Assembly (NCBI GenBank): GCA_045613685.1
Contig: JAZLBL010000042.1
Coordinates: 1 to 61,371 of the forward strand
Length of the DNA stretch: 61,371 nt
Reading direction: 5' to 3'
From: Fimenecus sp045613685
GTDB lineage: Bacteria > Bacillota > Clostridia > Oscillospirales > Acutalibacteraceae
Within the stretch, counting starts at the first letter, position 1. Every line of letters begins with the position of its first letter. The position numbers and the translations under genes are program-made. The notes beneath the pieces are model-generated. The model saw nothing but the letters and a program-made list of their open reading frames with translations. It was not told the DNA's origin and did no database searches. Positions 25,456 to 34,053 of the stretch are shown one piece after another.

Positions 25456-26319
25456 TTACTTACTCCAAATAGCAGATGCTCCACAAGGAAGTATAAGTCC
25501 GTTTTCAGTAGCTCGAAGTCCGATTTCGCTACCTGTAACTTTACCACCAAAGCGTGTTTTCACAACTGCACCTAAAATATATTCCATAACTGAAGGACTA
25601 AGTCCTGTTGTATATGAGTTTATAAGCATCATAAGTGGGTCATCACTTAATACCTGACTGCAAAGCTCAACAAACTCATAAACTTCGTTTTCAAGTTTCC
25701 AGACTTCACCACCTGGTCCCCTACCATAAGATGGTGGGTCCATAATAATGATGTCATATTTATTGCCACGACGAATTTCACGCTGAACAAACTTAATGCA
25801 ATCATCAACAATCCATCTAACTGGTTTATCAGCAACACCTGAAGAAACGGCATTTTCTTTTGCCCAGAGTGTCATACCCTTTGATGCGTCAACGTGGCAA
25901 ACAGAAGCACCTGCTTTAAGTGCTGAAATTGTTGCACCACCTGTATAGGCAAAGAGATTTAAAACTTTAACTTCACGGTTTGCATTTTTAATGATTTCTG
26001 CAACTTTATCCCAGTTTGTTGCTTGTTCAGGGAAAAGACCTGTGTGCTTAAATCCCATTGTTTTAATATTGAATGTTAAATCACGATAGTTGATAGTCCA
26101 AAAATCAGGGATTTTATTCTTGATTTCCCACTGGCCACCACCTGACTGTGAACGATGATAGATAGCGTCTGCTTTTTTCCAGAGTGGGTTTTTCTTTTCT
26201 GTTTTCCAGATTACTTGTGGGTCGGGACGGATAAGAGTAATATTACCCCATCTTTCAAGACGTTCACCACAAGAACAATCTATTAATTCATAGTCTTTCC
26301 AATTATCTGCTACTCTCAT
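25456..26319 (-). CDS. Class I SAM-dependent methyltransferase (RlmI/RlmK-like)
   Basis: This 287-residue Rossmann-fold methyltransferase resembles the catalytic half of RlmI/RlmK-type 23S rRNA methyltransferases (COG1092). It has motif I VLNLFAYTGGATISALKAG near residue 140, the acidic ribose-binding residue in CHVDASKGM, and the catalytic-site motif IIMDPPSYGRG near 200. No PUA domain is present. The probable target is rRNA, but the modified base cannot be assigned. It starts at the stop of glmM (TAATG overlap) and precedes the ECF genes. Confidence 0.82.
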   Translation of the reverse strand: MRVADNWKDYELIDCSCGERLERWGNITLIRPDPQVIWKTEKKNPLWKKADAIYHRSQSGGGQWEIKNKIPDFWTINYRDLTFNIKTMGFKHTGLFPEQATNWDKVAEIIKNANREVKVLNLFAYTGGATISALKAGASVCHVDASKGMTLWAKENAVSSGVADKPVRWIVDDCIKFVQREIRRGNKYDIIIMDPPSYGRGPGGEVWKLENEVYEFVELCSQVLSDDPLMMLINSYTTGLSPSVMEYILGAVVKTRFGGKVTGSEIGLRATENGLILPCGASAIWSK

Positions 26320-27671
26320 TATACTAATCTTTCCTTAATTACTGATGCAACTGATTCACCGAGTTCTTTAATCTGTTCATAGTCTTTGCCTTCAAGCATT
26401 ACACGGATAAGTGGTTCTGTGCCTGAAAGACGAACAAGAATTCGACCTTCGTCACCCAGCTTTTCTTCGACTTGTTTAATTGCATTCTGTACTTCTTTAT
26501 CTTTTTTAAACTGTGCTTTACCAAAGTTTGAAACACGCACATTAATAAGCACTTGTGGATAAACTTCCATTTCATCTGCTAACTCTTTAAGAGTCTTACC
26601 TGTATCTTTTACAACTGCTAAAAGTTGGATAGCAGAGAGTTGACCGTCACCTGTTGTTGCATGTTTCAAGAATATAATATGACCTGACTGCTCACCGCCG
26701 ATGCTATATCCATTTTCGACCATATTTTCAAGGACATAACGGTCGCCAACACTTGTTTTTTCACATTTGATTTCGTTTTCTTCGCAGAATTTGAAGAATC
26801 CCATATTACTCATAACAGTAACAACTGCAGTGTCTTTTTTGAGTTTGCCTAACTCTTTCATATGCTTTGCGCAAACTGCGATACATTTATCACCATCAAC
26901 AACTGCACCTGTGTGGTCAACTGCAAGCATTCTGTCAGCATCACCGTCAAATGCAAATCCTAAATCGCAACCATTTTCAACAACAACTCTTTGTAAATTT
27001 TCAAGATGTGTTGAACCACAGTCTTTATTGATGTTTACGCCGTCAGGTTTATCACTGATAATAACCACTTCTGCACCAAGACGAGTGAAAACTTCTTCCG
27101 CTGAAACACTTGAAGAGCCGTTTGCACAGTCAAGTGCGATTTTATAGCCCTTGAAGCTCATATTTGTAGCAGAAAGAAGATGCTCAATATAGTCATTGAT
27201 AGCATCTGATTTTCTTTTTGCCTTGCCTACTCCACCACCGATAGGAGTTGGAATCTCAATAGCATTATCAAGAATAATTGCTTCAATTTCATTTTCAAGT
27301 GCGTCTGGTAATTTGTAACCATTTGACTGAAAGATTTTTATTCCGTTATATTCACAAGGGTTATGTGATGCAGAAATCATAATACCCGCATCATAACCGT
27401 ATTCTCTAACAAGATATGCCACTGCCGGAGTTGGCACAACACCTAACTTCAAAACATCTGCACCAACAGAGCAAAGACCTGCTGTAATTGCATTTTCAAG
27501 CATCTGTGATGATGCACGAGTGTCAAGGCCTATCAGCACCTTTGGTTTTCTACCATTTAAGCTTTTAGTGAGCACCATTGCAGCTGCACGACCAATTTGC
27601 ATTGATAATTCACAAGTAAGTTCTGTATTAGCTACGCCACGAGCACCGTCTGTACCAAAAAGTCTACCCAT
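26319..27671 (-). CDS. glmM: Phosphoglucosamine mutase
   Basis: A 450-residue enzyme that interconverts glucosamine-6-phosphate and glucosamine-1-phosphate on the way to UDP-GlcNAc for peptidoglycan. N-terminal GRLFGTDGARGVAN is diagnostic. The phospho-serine is S102 in ISASHNP, the metal loop is DGDADRM, sugar binding is GGEQSGH, and the phosphate-binding loop is VRLSGTEPLIRVM. It follows ruvB by 12 bp and shares the TAATG junction with the methyltransferase gene. Confidence 0.98.
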   Translation of the reverse strand: MGRLFGTDGARGVANTELTCELSMQIGRAAAMVLTKSLNGRKPKVLIGLDTRASSQMLENAITAGLCSVGADVLKLGVVPTPAVAYLVREYGYDAGIMISASHNPCEYNGIKIFQSNGYKLPDALENEIEAIILDNAIEIPTPIGGGVGKAKRKSDAINDYIEHLLSATNMSFKGYKIALDCANGSSSVSAEEVFTRLGAEVVIISDKPDGVNINKDCGSTHLENLQRVVVENGCDLGFAFDGDADRMLAVDHTGAVVDGDKCIAVCAKHMKELGKLKKDTAVVTVMSNMGFFKFCEENEIKCEKTSVGDRYVLENMVENGYSIGGEQSGHIIFLKHATTGDGQLSAIQLLAVVKDTGKTLKELADEMEVYPQVLINVRVSNFGKAQFKKDKEVQNAIKQVEEKLGDEGRILVRLSGTEPLIRVMLEGKDYEQIKELGESVASVIKERLV

Positions 27672-27683
27672 AATTATATCTCC

Positions 27684-28727
27684 TTAAAAGAGTGATGTTT
27701 GTGAGTTTTTCTTATTATTTTCGTTGAATTTAAATCCTAAATGTTCATATGCCAGTGGTGTTGCAACTCTTCCTCTTGGTGTTTTTGCAAGGAAACCAAT
27801 CTGCATTAAATATGGCTCATAAACGTCTTCGATTGTAACTGCTTCTTCACCGATTGTGGCTGCCAATGTTTCAAGTCCCACAGGGCCACCATTGAAGTTT
27901 TTAATCATCGTTGTGAGCATCAATCTGTCAATATTATCAAGACCGATTTCGTCAATTTCCATTCTGCCGAGAGCTATTTTTGCGTTATCTTCACTGATGA
28001 CGCCATTGCTCATAACCTGAGCAAAGTCGCGTGCGCGCTTTAAAAGTCTGTTTGCAATTCTTGGTGTGCCACGTGAGCGAGATGCAATTTCAAGAGCACC
28101 ACCATCTTCTGCAAAGATATCAAGAATACCTGCACTGCGTTTTACAATCTGTGATAATTCTTCAGGTGTATAAAGTTCAAGTCTTAAAATAACACCGAAT
28201 CTATCACGAAGTGGTGCTGTCAACTGACCTGCTCGGGTTGTTGCACCAACAAGTGTAAAGCGTGGCAAGTCAAGACGGATTGAACGAGCAGATGGACCTT
28301 TACCGATAATGATATCAAGAGCATTGTCTTCCATTGCAGGATATAAAACTTCTTCAACTGAACGAGAGAGACGATGGATTTCATCAATAAAAAGCACATC
28401 ACCGTCGTTAAGGTTTGTAAGCAATGCTGCAAGGTCGCCTGGCTTTTCAATAGCCGGACCTGATGTTACACGGATTTGAACACCCATCTCATTTGCGATA
28501 ATTCCTGCAAGAGTGGTTTTGCCAAGCCCTGGAGGTCCATATAAAAGCACATGGTCAAGAGTTTCACCACGATTTTTTGCAGCTTCAATATATATTTTCA
28601 AGTTTTCTTTTGCTTTTTCCTGACCGATATATTCTGTCAAAGTTTTAGGTCTAAGAGAAACTTCAATGTCATGGTCGGTTTCAGTAAAACCAGGAGTCAT
28701 TATTCTGTTTTCGTTTTCGAAATCCAT
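27684..28727 (-). CDS. ruvB: Holliday junction branch migration ATPase RuvB
   Basis: The 347-residue AAA+ motor drives Holliday junction migration with RuvA. It has Walker A GPPGLGKTTLAG, Walker B VLFIDEIHRL, sensor/arginine-finger segment GATTRAGQLTAPLRDRFG and the C-terminal winged helix (TPRGRVATPLAYEHLG). The start has AGGAGG upstream. It is 13 bp from ruvA in the normal ruvC-ruvA-ruvB order. Confidence 0.98.
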   Translation of the reverse strand: MDFENENRIMTPGFTETDHDIEVSLRPKTLTEYIGQEKAKENLKIYIEAAKNRGETLDHVLLYGPPGLGKTTLAGIIANEMGVQIRVTSGPAIEKPGDLAALLTNLNDGDVLFIDEIHRLSRSVEEVLYPAMEDNALDIIIGKGPSARSIRLDLPRFTLVGATTRAGQLTAPLRDRFGVILRLELYTPEELSQIVKRSAGILDIFAEDGGALEIASRSRGTPRIANRLLKRARDFAQVMSNGVISEDNAKIALGRMEIDEIGLDNIDRLMLTTMIKNFNGGPVGLETLAATIGEEAVTIEDVYEPYLMQIGFLAKTPRGRVATPLAYEHLGFKFNENNKKNSQTSLF

Positions 28728-28740
28728 AATTTAATCCTCC

Positions 28741-29346
28741 TTAACCTAATGCGAGCATTTTGAGTGCTTGCTTGATAATATCTTCAACTGAAAGTGATGG
28801 GTCAATTTTGCTGACTGCAACGCTTGCATCACTTTGTGAATAGCCGAGCATTTCCAGAGCCGCAACTGCTTCAGCTGTATTTGAATTTGAAAGAGTTGAG
28901 CTGACTGCAGTCAAGTCAACAGAATTCTCAACACCTGCGAATGCTTTGCCCACCTTGTCTTTTAATTCCATACAAATTCTTTGTGCAAGCTTTGGACCAA
29001 CACCATTTGCTTTTGTGAGTGCTTTATGGTCACCCGCTGCAATACTGAGTGCGATTTTGTCAGGTGTTAATTCTGAAAGAATTGCAATACCCATTTTAGG
29101 ACCAACGCCATTAACTGTTATGAGCATTTTAAAGCAATCCATTTCGGTTTTGTCATAGAAACCGAAAAGCTCCATTGCATCTTCACGGACATTGAGATAT
29201 GTGTAAAGTGTGACTTTCATACCCATTGATGCGCATTTTTGTGATGTTGTAAGAGTAGTCATACAACGGAATGCGACGCCATTTACATCAACGCATACAG
29301 TATTAACATCAAAGTCAACTACATTTCCTGTTACTGAATAAATCAT
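28741..29346 (-). CDS. ruvA: Holliday junction DNA helicase subunit RuvA
   Basis: A 201-residue RuvA with the N-terminal OB domain (MIYSVTGNVVDFD...LYTYLNVREDAMELFGFYD), the paired helix-hairpin-helix segments (LITVNGVGPKMGIAIL, LTKANGVGPKLAQRICMEL), an acidic linker, and a small C-terminal domain that contacts RuvB. Its length is normal, and it lies 12 bp after ruvC. Confidence 0.97.
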   Translation of the reverse strand: MIYSVTGNVVDFDVNTVCVDVNGVAFRCMTTLTTSQKCASMGMKVTLYTYLNVREDAMELFGFYDKTEMDCFKMLITVNGVGPKMGIAILSELTPDKIALSIAAGDHKALTKANGVGPKLAQRICMELKDKVGKAFAGVENSVDLTAVSSTLSNSNTAEAVAALEMLGYSQSDASVAVSKIDPSLSVEDIIKQALKMLALG

Positions 29347-29358
29347 AAGAATTTCCCT

Positions 29359-29859
29359 TTATTTCAAATTTCTTAATTTCCCCATTAATGAGCCACTTGC
29401 GTGAGCGTGGCAGATTGCCATTGCAAGAGCGTCGGCGGTATCATCTGGCTTTGGAATTTTTTCAAGTTTTAAGATAACTCTTGTCATTTCTTGCACTTGC
29501 TTTTTCTCGGCTCTACCGTAACCAACAACACTCTGCTTAACCTGAAGTGGTGTGTATTCAAAAATATCGAGCCCATTTTTCTGTGCCGCAAGATTGATAA
29601 CTCCCCTTGCTTGGGCTACGTCAATAACCGTTTTTGCATTGGTATTATAGAAAAGTTTTTCGATAGCCAACGCTTCGGGTTTGTATTTATTTATTATGTC
29701 TTGTATTCCGTCATACACAGTTTCAAGACGCTCATTAAAAGGTGTTTTTGCCTCGGTTGTAACTGCACCGTAAGCCAACACCTGAAAGCGATTTGCTGTG
29801 TAATCGATTACTCCCCAACCCACTATTGCATAGCCCGGGTCGATGCCTAAAATCACCAT
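29359..29859 (-). CDS. ruvC: Crossover junction endonuclease RuvC
   Basis: The 166-residue resolvase cuts Holliday junctions as a dimer. Acidic active-site residues are seen in LGIDPGYAIVGWGV (first Asp at residue 6) and AIEKLFYNTN, and a late Asp/His cluster in KPDDTADALAMAICHAH. It is the first gene of the long ruvC-to-clpE transcription unit and has a good promoter immediately upstream. Confidence 0.97.
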   Translation of the reverse strand: MVILGIDPGYAIVGWGVIDYTANRFQVLAYGAVTTEAKTPFNERLETVYDGIQDIINKYKPEALAIEKLFYNTNAKTVIDVAQARGVINLAAQKNGLDIFEYTPLQVKQSVVGYGRAEKKQVQEMTRVILKLEKIPKPDDTADALAMAICHAHASGSLMGKLRNLK

Positions 29860-29888
29860 GACATACTACCTCACTATATAATCGATTA

Positions 29889-29917
29889 ATTATAACATAT
29901 TACATTATAAATGGCAA
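29889..29917 (-). promoter_or_regulatory. Promoter of the ruvCAB-glmM-ecf-truA-pgsA unit
   Basis: On the minus strand TTGCCA (29912-29917), 17 bp, TATAAT (29889-29894), 30 bp upstream of ruvC. All following genes are spaced by 20 bp or less or overlap, so it may drive the whole run to clpE. Confidence 0.75.
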
Positions 29918-29921
29918 GAAA

Positions 29922-29944
29922 AAAGGGACTTAAAAAGTCCCTTT
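29922..29944 (-). terminator. Terminator after der
   Basis: AAAGGGACTT and AAGTCCCTTT pair around a three-base loop, flanked by A and T runs on both sides; it lies 28 nt after the der stop codon. Confidence 0.8.
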
Positions 29945-29972
29945 TTACATATAATTTTCAGTTTGTTAACAA

Positions 29973-31304
29973 TTACTTTTTGTTGTTTTTGTCGCGTTCG
30001 CGGACAACGAATCTTGTTGGTGTGCCTTCGAGACCGAAAACTTCACGGATTTGGTTATCAATGTAACGCTGATAGCTATAATGAAACAAGTCTTTATTAT
30101 TAACAAAGCACACGAATGTTGGTGGTCTTGTAGATGCTTGTGTCATATAATAAATCTTGAGTCGCTTACCCTTATCTGATGGTGGTTGAACACGAGCAGT
30201 TGCCCCTGCCAAAACATCATTAAGCTTACCCGTTGAAATACGCATAGCATTTTGTGTATCAACGAATTTAATAAGCTCGAAAAGTCTATCAATTCTTTGT
30301 CCTGTTTTTGCAGAGATAAAGATAATTGGTGCATAGCTCATAAATGAGAAATCATTCATAAGTTTTTTGCGATATTTATCCATTGTCTGACCGTCTTTTT
30401 CGACTAAGTCCCACTTATTAACTGCGATAATACAAGCTTTGCCCAATTCGTGAGCGATACCTGCAACTTTTGAGTCTTGCTCTGTAAAGCCCTCAACCGC
30501 ATCAATCATAATAACACAGACATCTGCTCTTTCAACTGCCATCTGTGCACGGATTACAGAATATTTTTCAATTTGGTCTTCAACCTTGCTCTTACGACGA
30601 AGTCCGGCAGTATCAATAAACATAAATGAGCCGAATTCATTATCGATATAAGTATCGGTTGCATCTCTTGTTGTACCTGCAATATTTGAAACGATTACTC
30701 TTTCTTCACCTGCAATTTTGTTGATGAGTGAAGATTTGCCTGCATTAGGTTTACCAATAACGGCAACTTTGACAGTTTCGCTTTCGTCGTCATTTTCATA
30801 ATCTTCAGGAAGATATTCAAGCACTTTATCAAGCAAGTCGCCTGTGCCGTGGCCATGTGCTGCAGACACTTGAATTGGGTCGCCAAGTCCTAAATTATAG
30901 AATTCATAAAACTCTGCAGGTGGCTCACCCAAAGAGTCTGATTTATTAACGCACAAAATAATTGGCTTGTTACTCTTAATGAGCATTGTTGCTACTTCTT
31001 CGTCAGTTGCCACCACACCTGTGCGCACATCTGTTACGAAAATAATTACATCTGCACTATCAATGGCAAGCTGTGCCTGACGACGCATCTGTGAAAGAAT
31101 AATATCGTCTGAATATGGCTCAATACCACCTGTATCAATAAGAAGCATCTGATGACCAAGCCATTCGCAGTCACCATAGATTCTATCACGAGTAACACCC
31201 GGTGTATCGTCAACGATAGAGAGTCTTTTACCAATCAATTTATTAAAAAGTGTGCTTTTGCCAACATTGGGACGACCAACGATTGCTATAACGGGTTTTG
31301 CCAT
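29973..31304 (-). CDS. der: Ribosome biogenesis GTPase Der (EngA)
   Basis: The 443-residue protein has two tandem GTPase domains and a C-terminal KH-like domain, required for 50S assembly. G1 motifs are GRPNVGKSTLFNKL (residues about 9-22) and GKPNAGKSSLINKI (about 185), with matching G3 DTGG/DTAG and G4 NKSD/NKWD motifs. Its ATG overlaps the TAA of the DUF512 gene (TAATG), a coupling that is common in Clostridia. Confidence 0.98.
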   Translation of the reverse strand: MAKPVIAIVGRPNVGKSTLFNKLIGKRLSIVDDTPGVTRDRIYGDCEWLGHQMLLIDTGGIEPYSDDIILSQMRRQAQLAIDSADVIIFVTDVRTGVVATDEEVATMLIKSNKPIILCVNKSDSLGEPPAEFYEFYNLGLGDPIQVSAAHGHGTGDLLDKVLEYLPEDYENDDESETVKVAVIGKPNAGKSSLINKIAGEERVIVSNIAGTTRDATDTYIDNEFGSFMFIDTAGLRRKSKVEDQIEKYSVIRAQMAVERADVCVIMIDAVEGFTEQDSKVAGIAHELGKACIIAVNKWDLVEKDGQTMDKYRKKLMNDFSFMSYAPIIFISAKTGQRIDRLFELIKFVDTQNAMRISTGKLNDVLAGATARVQPPSDKGKRLKIYYMTQASTRPPTFVCFVNNKDLFHYSYQRYIDNQIREVFGLEGTPTRFVVRERDKNNKK

Positions 31305-32617
31305 TATTTCACCCCCAGAATATCTCTTAAAAGTTGACTACCGCCACCGCTAGTCAACATAATTTTCACGTTTAATTTTTCTTCTAATTCTTCGACTGTC
31401 ATATCGTCAAGGAATTTATTTTTGTTTTCGGTATGATTTGTATAATCACTAATCATAGAGCTTGGCAACAACAGATAGTCACCTAAATCAAGGTCTTTGA
31501 GTTGCTCATACAAATCAACGCCTGTAATAAGCCCTGAAACTGTTATAGTTTCACCGAAAAAGTTGTTTATTATTTTTTGAACCCCAATTTCTACGCCGTA
31601 TTTTTCTTCTGCCTTTTTGCAAAGGTCACATAAATATGGATAAAAATCAACGCCTGTTGCCAAGGTTACTTTTTTATTGGTTGGATTTTCTGAAATATAG
31701 TCCAACTCGTCAAGAAAATCGTCACAGAATGAACGGACTAATCCAACACCATTATCAAGTTGTGGGTAATCGTCATAATAATCTGCGCTTGGCAATTCTC
31801 TTTCTGCTTTAATGAAAAACTCGTCAGCAGGATAGCAGAGTCCAACACCAAATTCTCTACGGAATTTTTCGGAATATTCTTCGATAATGTCTATTACTTC
31901 CCCTGCTGTTTCTTTGTTGTATGGTTCAAGTTTTTCTAAGCCATCACGGAATTTTGTGAGCCCCACAGGGACTGCTGCGATGCTTTGGACTGATGGGTAC
32001 AACGCTGAAAGTTGCTCAATACTATAACGCAACTCGTCGCCATCGTTAATACCAGGACAAAGCACAAGTTGAGTATTCATTTGAATGCCTGCATCTGCTA
32101 ATCGCTTGATTATTTCAAGACATTTGCCTGCATTTTTATTTTTCATCATCTGCACACGAAGTTCAGGATTCATTGTGTGAACAGAAATATTCACAGGACT
32201 TATGTGCATTTTAATTATTCTCTCAATTTCATGCTCTGAAATGTTGGTGAGAGTTATATAGTTACCAAAAAGGAATGATAAACGACTGTCATCATCTTTA
32301 AAATAAAGACTTTCACGCATCCCCTTTGGCAACTGGTCGATAAAACAAAATACACATTTATTTTTGCAATGCTGTTGCTTATCCATAAGATAAGTTTCAA
32401 ACTGCAAACCACAATCTGTATTTTCGGTTTTTATAACTTTGTATTTTCCATCGTGACACTTAAAAGTCAGAGTGAGATTTTGCTCTGTCATATAAAAATC
32501 GTAATCAAGAACATCCATTATTTCGTTTCCGTTGATTTTGAGCAACTCGTCACCTGCTGTAATACCCTTTAAGGCACAGACAGATTTATCACTGACACCA
32601 CAGATTTTTACTGACAA
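31304..32617 (-). CDS. DUF512 family radical-SAM protein with N-terminal PDZ-like domain
   Basis: This 437-residue protein begins with a PDZ-like segment (SVCALKGITAGDELLKINGNEI), continues with a radical SAM CxxxCxxC cluster (HCKNKCVFCFIDQLP, Cys near 84, 88 and 91) and ends with the DUF512 region (QKIINNFFGETITVSGLITG, DYLLLPSSM, LTSGGGSQLL). The family always accompanies der in Clostridia and its reaction is unknown. Translation most likely starts at TTG 32617, 6 nt behind GAGGTG; the GTG at 32626 lies within that site. Confidence 0.86.
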   Translation of the reverse strand: MSVKICGVSDKSVCALKGITAGDELLKINGNEIMDVLDYDFYMTEQNLTLTFKCHDGKYKVIKTENTDCGLQFETYLMDKQQHCKNKCVFCFIDQLPKGMRESLYFKDDDSRLSFLFGNYITLTNISEHEIERIIKMHISPVNISVHTMNPELRVQMMKNKNAGKCLEIIKRLADAGIQMNTQLVLCPGINDGDELRYSIEQLSALYPSVQSIAAVPVGLTKFRDGLEKLEPYNKETAGEVIDIIEEYSEKFRREFGVGLCYPADEFFIKAERELPSADYYDDYPQLDNGVGLVRSFCDDFLDELDYISENPTNKKVTLATGVDFYPYLCDLCKKAEEKYGVEIGVQKIINNFFGETITVSGLITGVDLYEQLKDLDLGDYLLLPSSMISDYTNHTENKNKFLDDMTVEELEEKLNVKIMLTSGGGSQLLRDILGVK

Positions 32618-32644
32618 AACATTCACCTCTTTTTAAGCAAGACT

Positions 32645-32677
32645 AAAAGGCGGAGAGAAAAATGTTCTTTCCGCCTT
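32645..32677 (-). terminator. Terminator after rpmF
   Basis: AAGGCGGA and TCCGCCTT pair around a 15-nt loop and are followed on the minus strand by TTTTAG, 20 nt downstream of rpmF. Confidence 0.65.
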
Positions 32678-32697
32678 GCATTAATCAATAAAGAAAA

Positions 32698-32886
32698 TTA
32701 AGCTTCTTCTTTAAGAGCAACAACTTGTCTACCCTTATACTGTCCGCATTCTGCACAAACTCTGTGTGGTCTTTTATACTGACCGCAGTTTGGGCACTTA
32801 ACAAGCTCAGGAGCTGTCATCTTCCAAACGTTTGAACGTCTTTTATCTCTTCTTGTTTTTGAAACTCTTCTCTTAGGTACTGCCAT
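32698..32886 (-). CDS. rpmF: 50S ribosomal protein L32 (zinc-binding type)
   Basis: A 62-residue L32 starting MAVPKRRVSKTRRDKRRS with a Cys4 zinc site (CPNCGQYKRPHRVCAECG). The start is ATG 32886 preceded by GGAGG; an upstream in-frame GTG is within that site. It follows the yceD-like gene by 40 bp, the usual yceD-rpmF pairing. Both L31 and L32 in this window keep their zinc ligands. Confidence 0.97.
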   Translation of the reverse strand: MAVPKRRVSKTRRDKRRSNVWKMTAPELVKCPNCGQYKRPHRVCAECGQYKGRQVVALKEEA

Positions 32887-32926
32887 GTGGGGCACCTCCC
32901 TTTAATATTTTGAAATATAATTTTAA

Positions 32927-33421
32927 CTAATCATCAAGCAACGAAAGTAACGCTGCCATTCGTGGGTCAACATCTTTTTTGCAATCACATTTGCCTTCGT
33001 TAAGATTTTTACCACATTTTGCGCAAAGCCCTTTGCAATCTTCATCACACAAGAAACTGATTGGTAATGAAAAGATTATATCTTCACAAACAAGTGAATC
33101 TAAATCTAACAACGAATTTTCAACGATTATATAATCATCGTTTTCGTCATTCTCAAGGCTTTTCGCCAGTAAATGCTCTAATTCAATTTCAAAATCTTTC
33201 TTGAAGTCTTCGGCACATCGACTGCAAACCACGGTTGCTGAAAACTTAGCTTTTCCTGACAACGACACAATTCCGGTGTTATTCTCGATTTTACCACTAA
33301 CCGCAATACCCGGCGCGTCAAGTGAAATATCGTCAGAAAGAGAGTATTCAGGTTCAAAAGAAAAGTCGAATTCCTTCTTTGAGCCTTCAAGATTAAAAAT
33401 CTGTTCAAGTTGAATTTGCAT
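32927..33421 (-). CDS. yceD: DUF177/YceD family protein
   Basis: The 164-residue YceD-type protein has the middle Cys pair VVCSRCAEDFKKDFEIEL and a Cys-rich C-terminal segment (CDEDCKGLCAKCGKNLNEG, CDCKKD) ending DPRMAALLSLLDD. The family is implicated in 23S rRNA accumulation and is nearly always encoded in front of rpmF, as here. The start is ATG 33421, with AAAGG upstream. It is the first gene behind a perfect promoter. Confidence 0.9.
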   Translation of the reverse strand: MQIQLEQIFNLEGSKKEFDFSFEPEYSLSDDISLDAPGIAVSGKIENNTGIVSLSGKAKFSATVVCSRCAEDFKKDFEIELEHLLAKSLENDENDDYIIVENSLLDLDSLVCEDIIFSLPISFLCDEDCKGLCAKCGKNLNEGKCDCKKDVDPRMAALLSLLDD

Positions 33422-33438
33422 TGCATTCACCTTTCACT

Positions 33439-33461
33439 GTGAATAACTGTTACTTATTCAC
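33439..33461. promoter_or_regulatory. Perfect inverted repeat at the yceD transcription start
   Basis: GTGAATAA and TTATTCAC are 8-bp perfect inverted arms around CTGTTAC. The repeat begins at the predicted transcription start of yceD-rpmF. It could be an operator or a 5'-end hairpin; the arms also resemble DnaA boxes (TTATTCACA). Confidence 0.5.
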
Positions 33462-33468
33462 CCGAATT

Positions 33469-33497
33469 ATTATATATGCATATTTCGTTTTTGTCAA
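33469..33497 (-). promoter_or_regulatory. yceD-rpmF promoter
   Basis: Minus strand TTGACA (33492-33497), 17 bp, TATAAT (33469-33474): both hexamers match consensus exactly. Confidence 0.9.
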
Positions 33498-33531
33498 CAA
33501 TAAAAATCAAAATATTTTAGTAAAAATGCAG

Positions 33532-33559
33532 AAAAACGGCGAGGAATTAACCTCGCCGT
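33532..33559 (-). terminator. Terminator after the P-loop gene
   Basis: ACGGCGAGG and CCTCGCCGT form a 9-bp GC-rich stem followed on the minus strand by TTTTTC, 13 nt after the stop codon at 33573. Confidence 0.9.
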
Positions 33560-33572
33560 GTCCTAATTTTAA

Positions 33573-34001
33573 TTAGTTGATTTTTGCGCAATATTCAAAC
33601 ATTGCTTCTGGAAGTTCTTCCAAATCGCTTGAAATTGTAAATGTGAACTTTGTATCAGAAATTTTTGAAAGTTCGTCAACTTTTTTAAGGAAGTCAGCAA
33701 GAGCTTCGCCTGTTCTTTCTTTGTCTTCTGCAATTCTGTATGTTGCGTCAACAAAGATATCTGTAATATCGTGGTCACCAGCGCAAATACCGCTTAAGAA
33801 GCCGTAAAATGCGTCATAGCCCTTGATTGCAAATGTATCAGCTGCAACAAGTCTTGCACGATAGTTTACATCGTATGTAAGTTTTGTTTCTTTTTCAACG
33901 CAAACAACGTTACCACTTGATACGTGAACTGCGTCGTTAACTTTTTCTACGAGTACCTTTGTTTTTCCTGTTCCTTTTTTACCGATAATAAGAGAAATCA
34001 T
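33573..34001 (-). CDS. Small P-loop ATPase-like protein of unknown function
   Basis: A 142-residue protein with an N-terminal Walker A motif (IIGKKGTGKTKVLVEKV, residues 4-20) and a Walker B-like hydrophobic strand (HDITDIFVDATYRI near 80). It is too short for a full ATPase of the major families. In Clostridia similar proteins are loosely labelled ATP-binding or PilT-like; I cannot assign a role. The start is ATG 34001 with AGGAGG upstream. It lies 52 bp after pgi and ends at a strong terminator, so it is probably co-transcribed with pgi. Confidence 0.75.
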   Translation of the reverse strand: MISLIIGKKGTGKTKVLVEKVNDAVHVSSGNVVCVEKETKLTYDVNYRARLVAADTFAIKGYDAFYGFLSGICAGDHDITDIFVDATYRIAEDKERTGEALADFLKKVDELSKISDTKFTFTISSDLEELPEAMFEYCAKIN

Positions 34002-34053
34002 ATTATCTCCTCCTATATATTTATTATCCATCCCCTAAAAGATGGTCGTTTCC

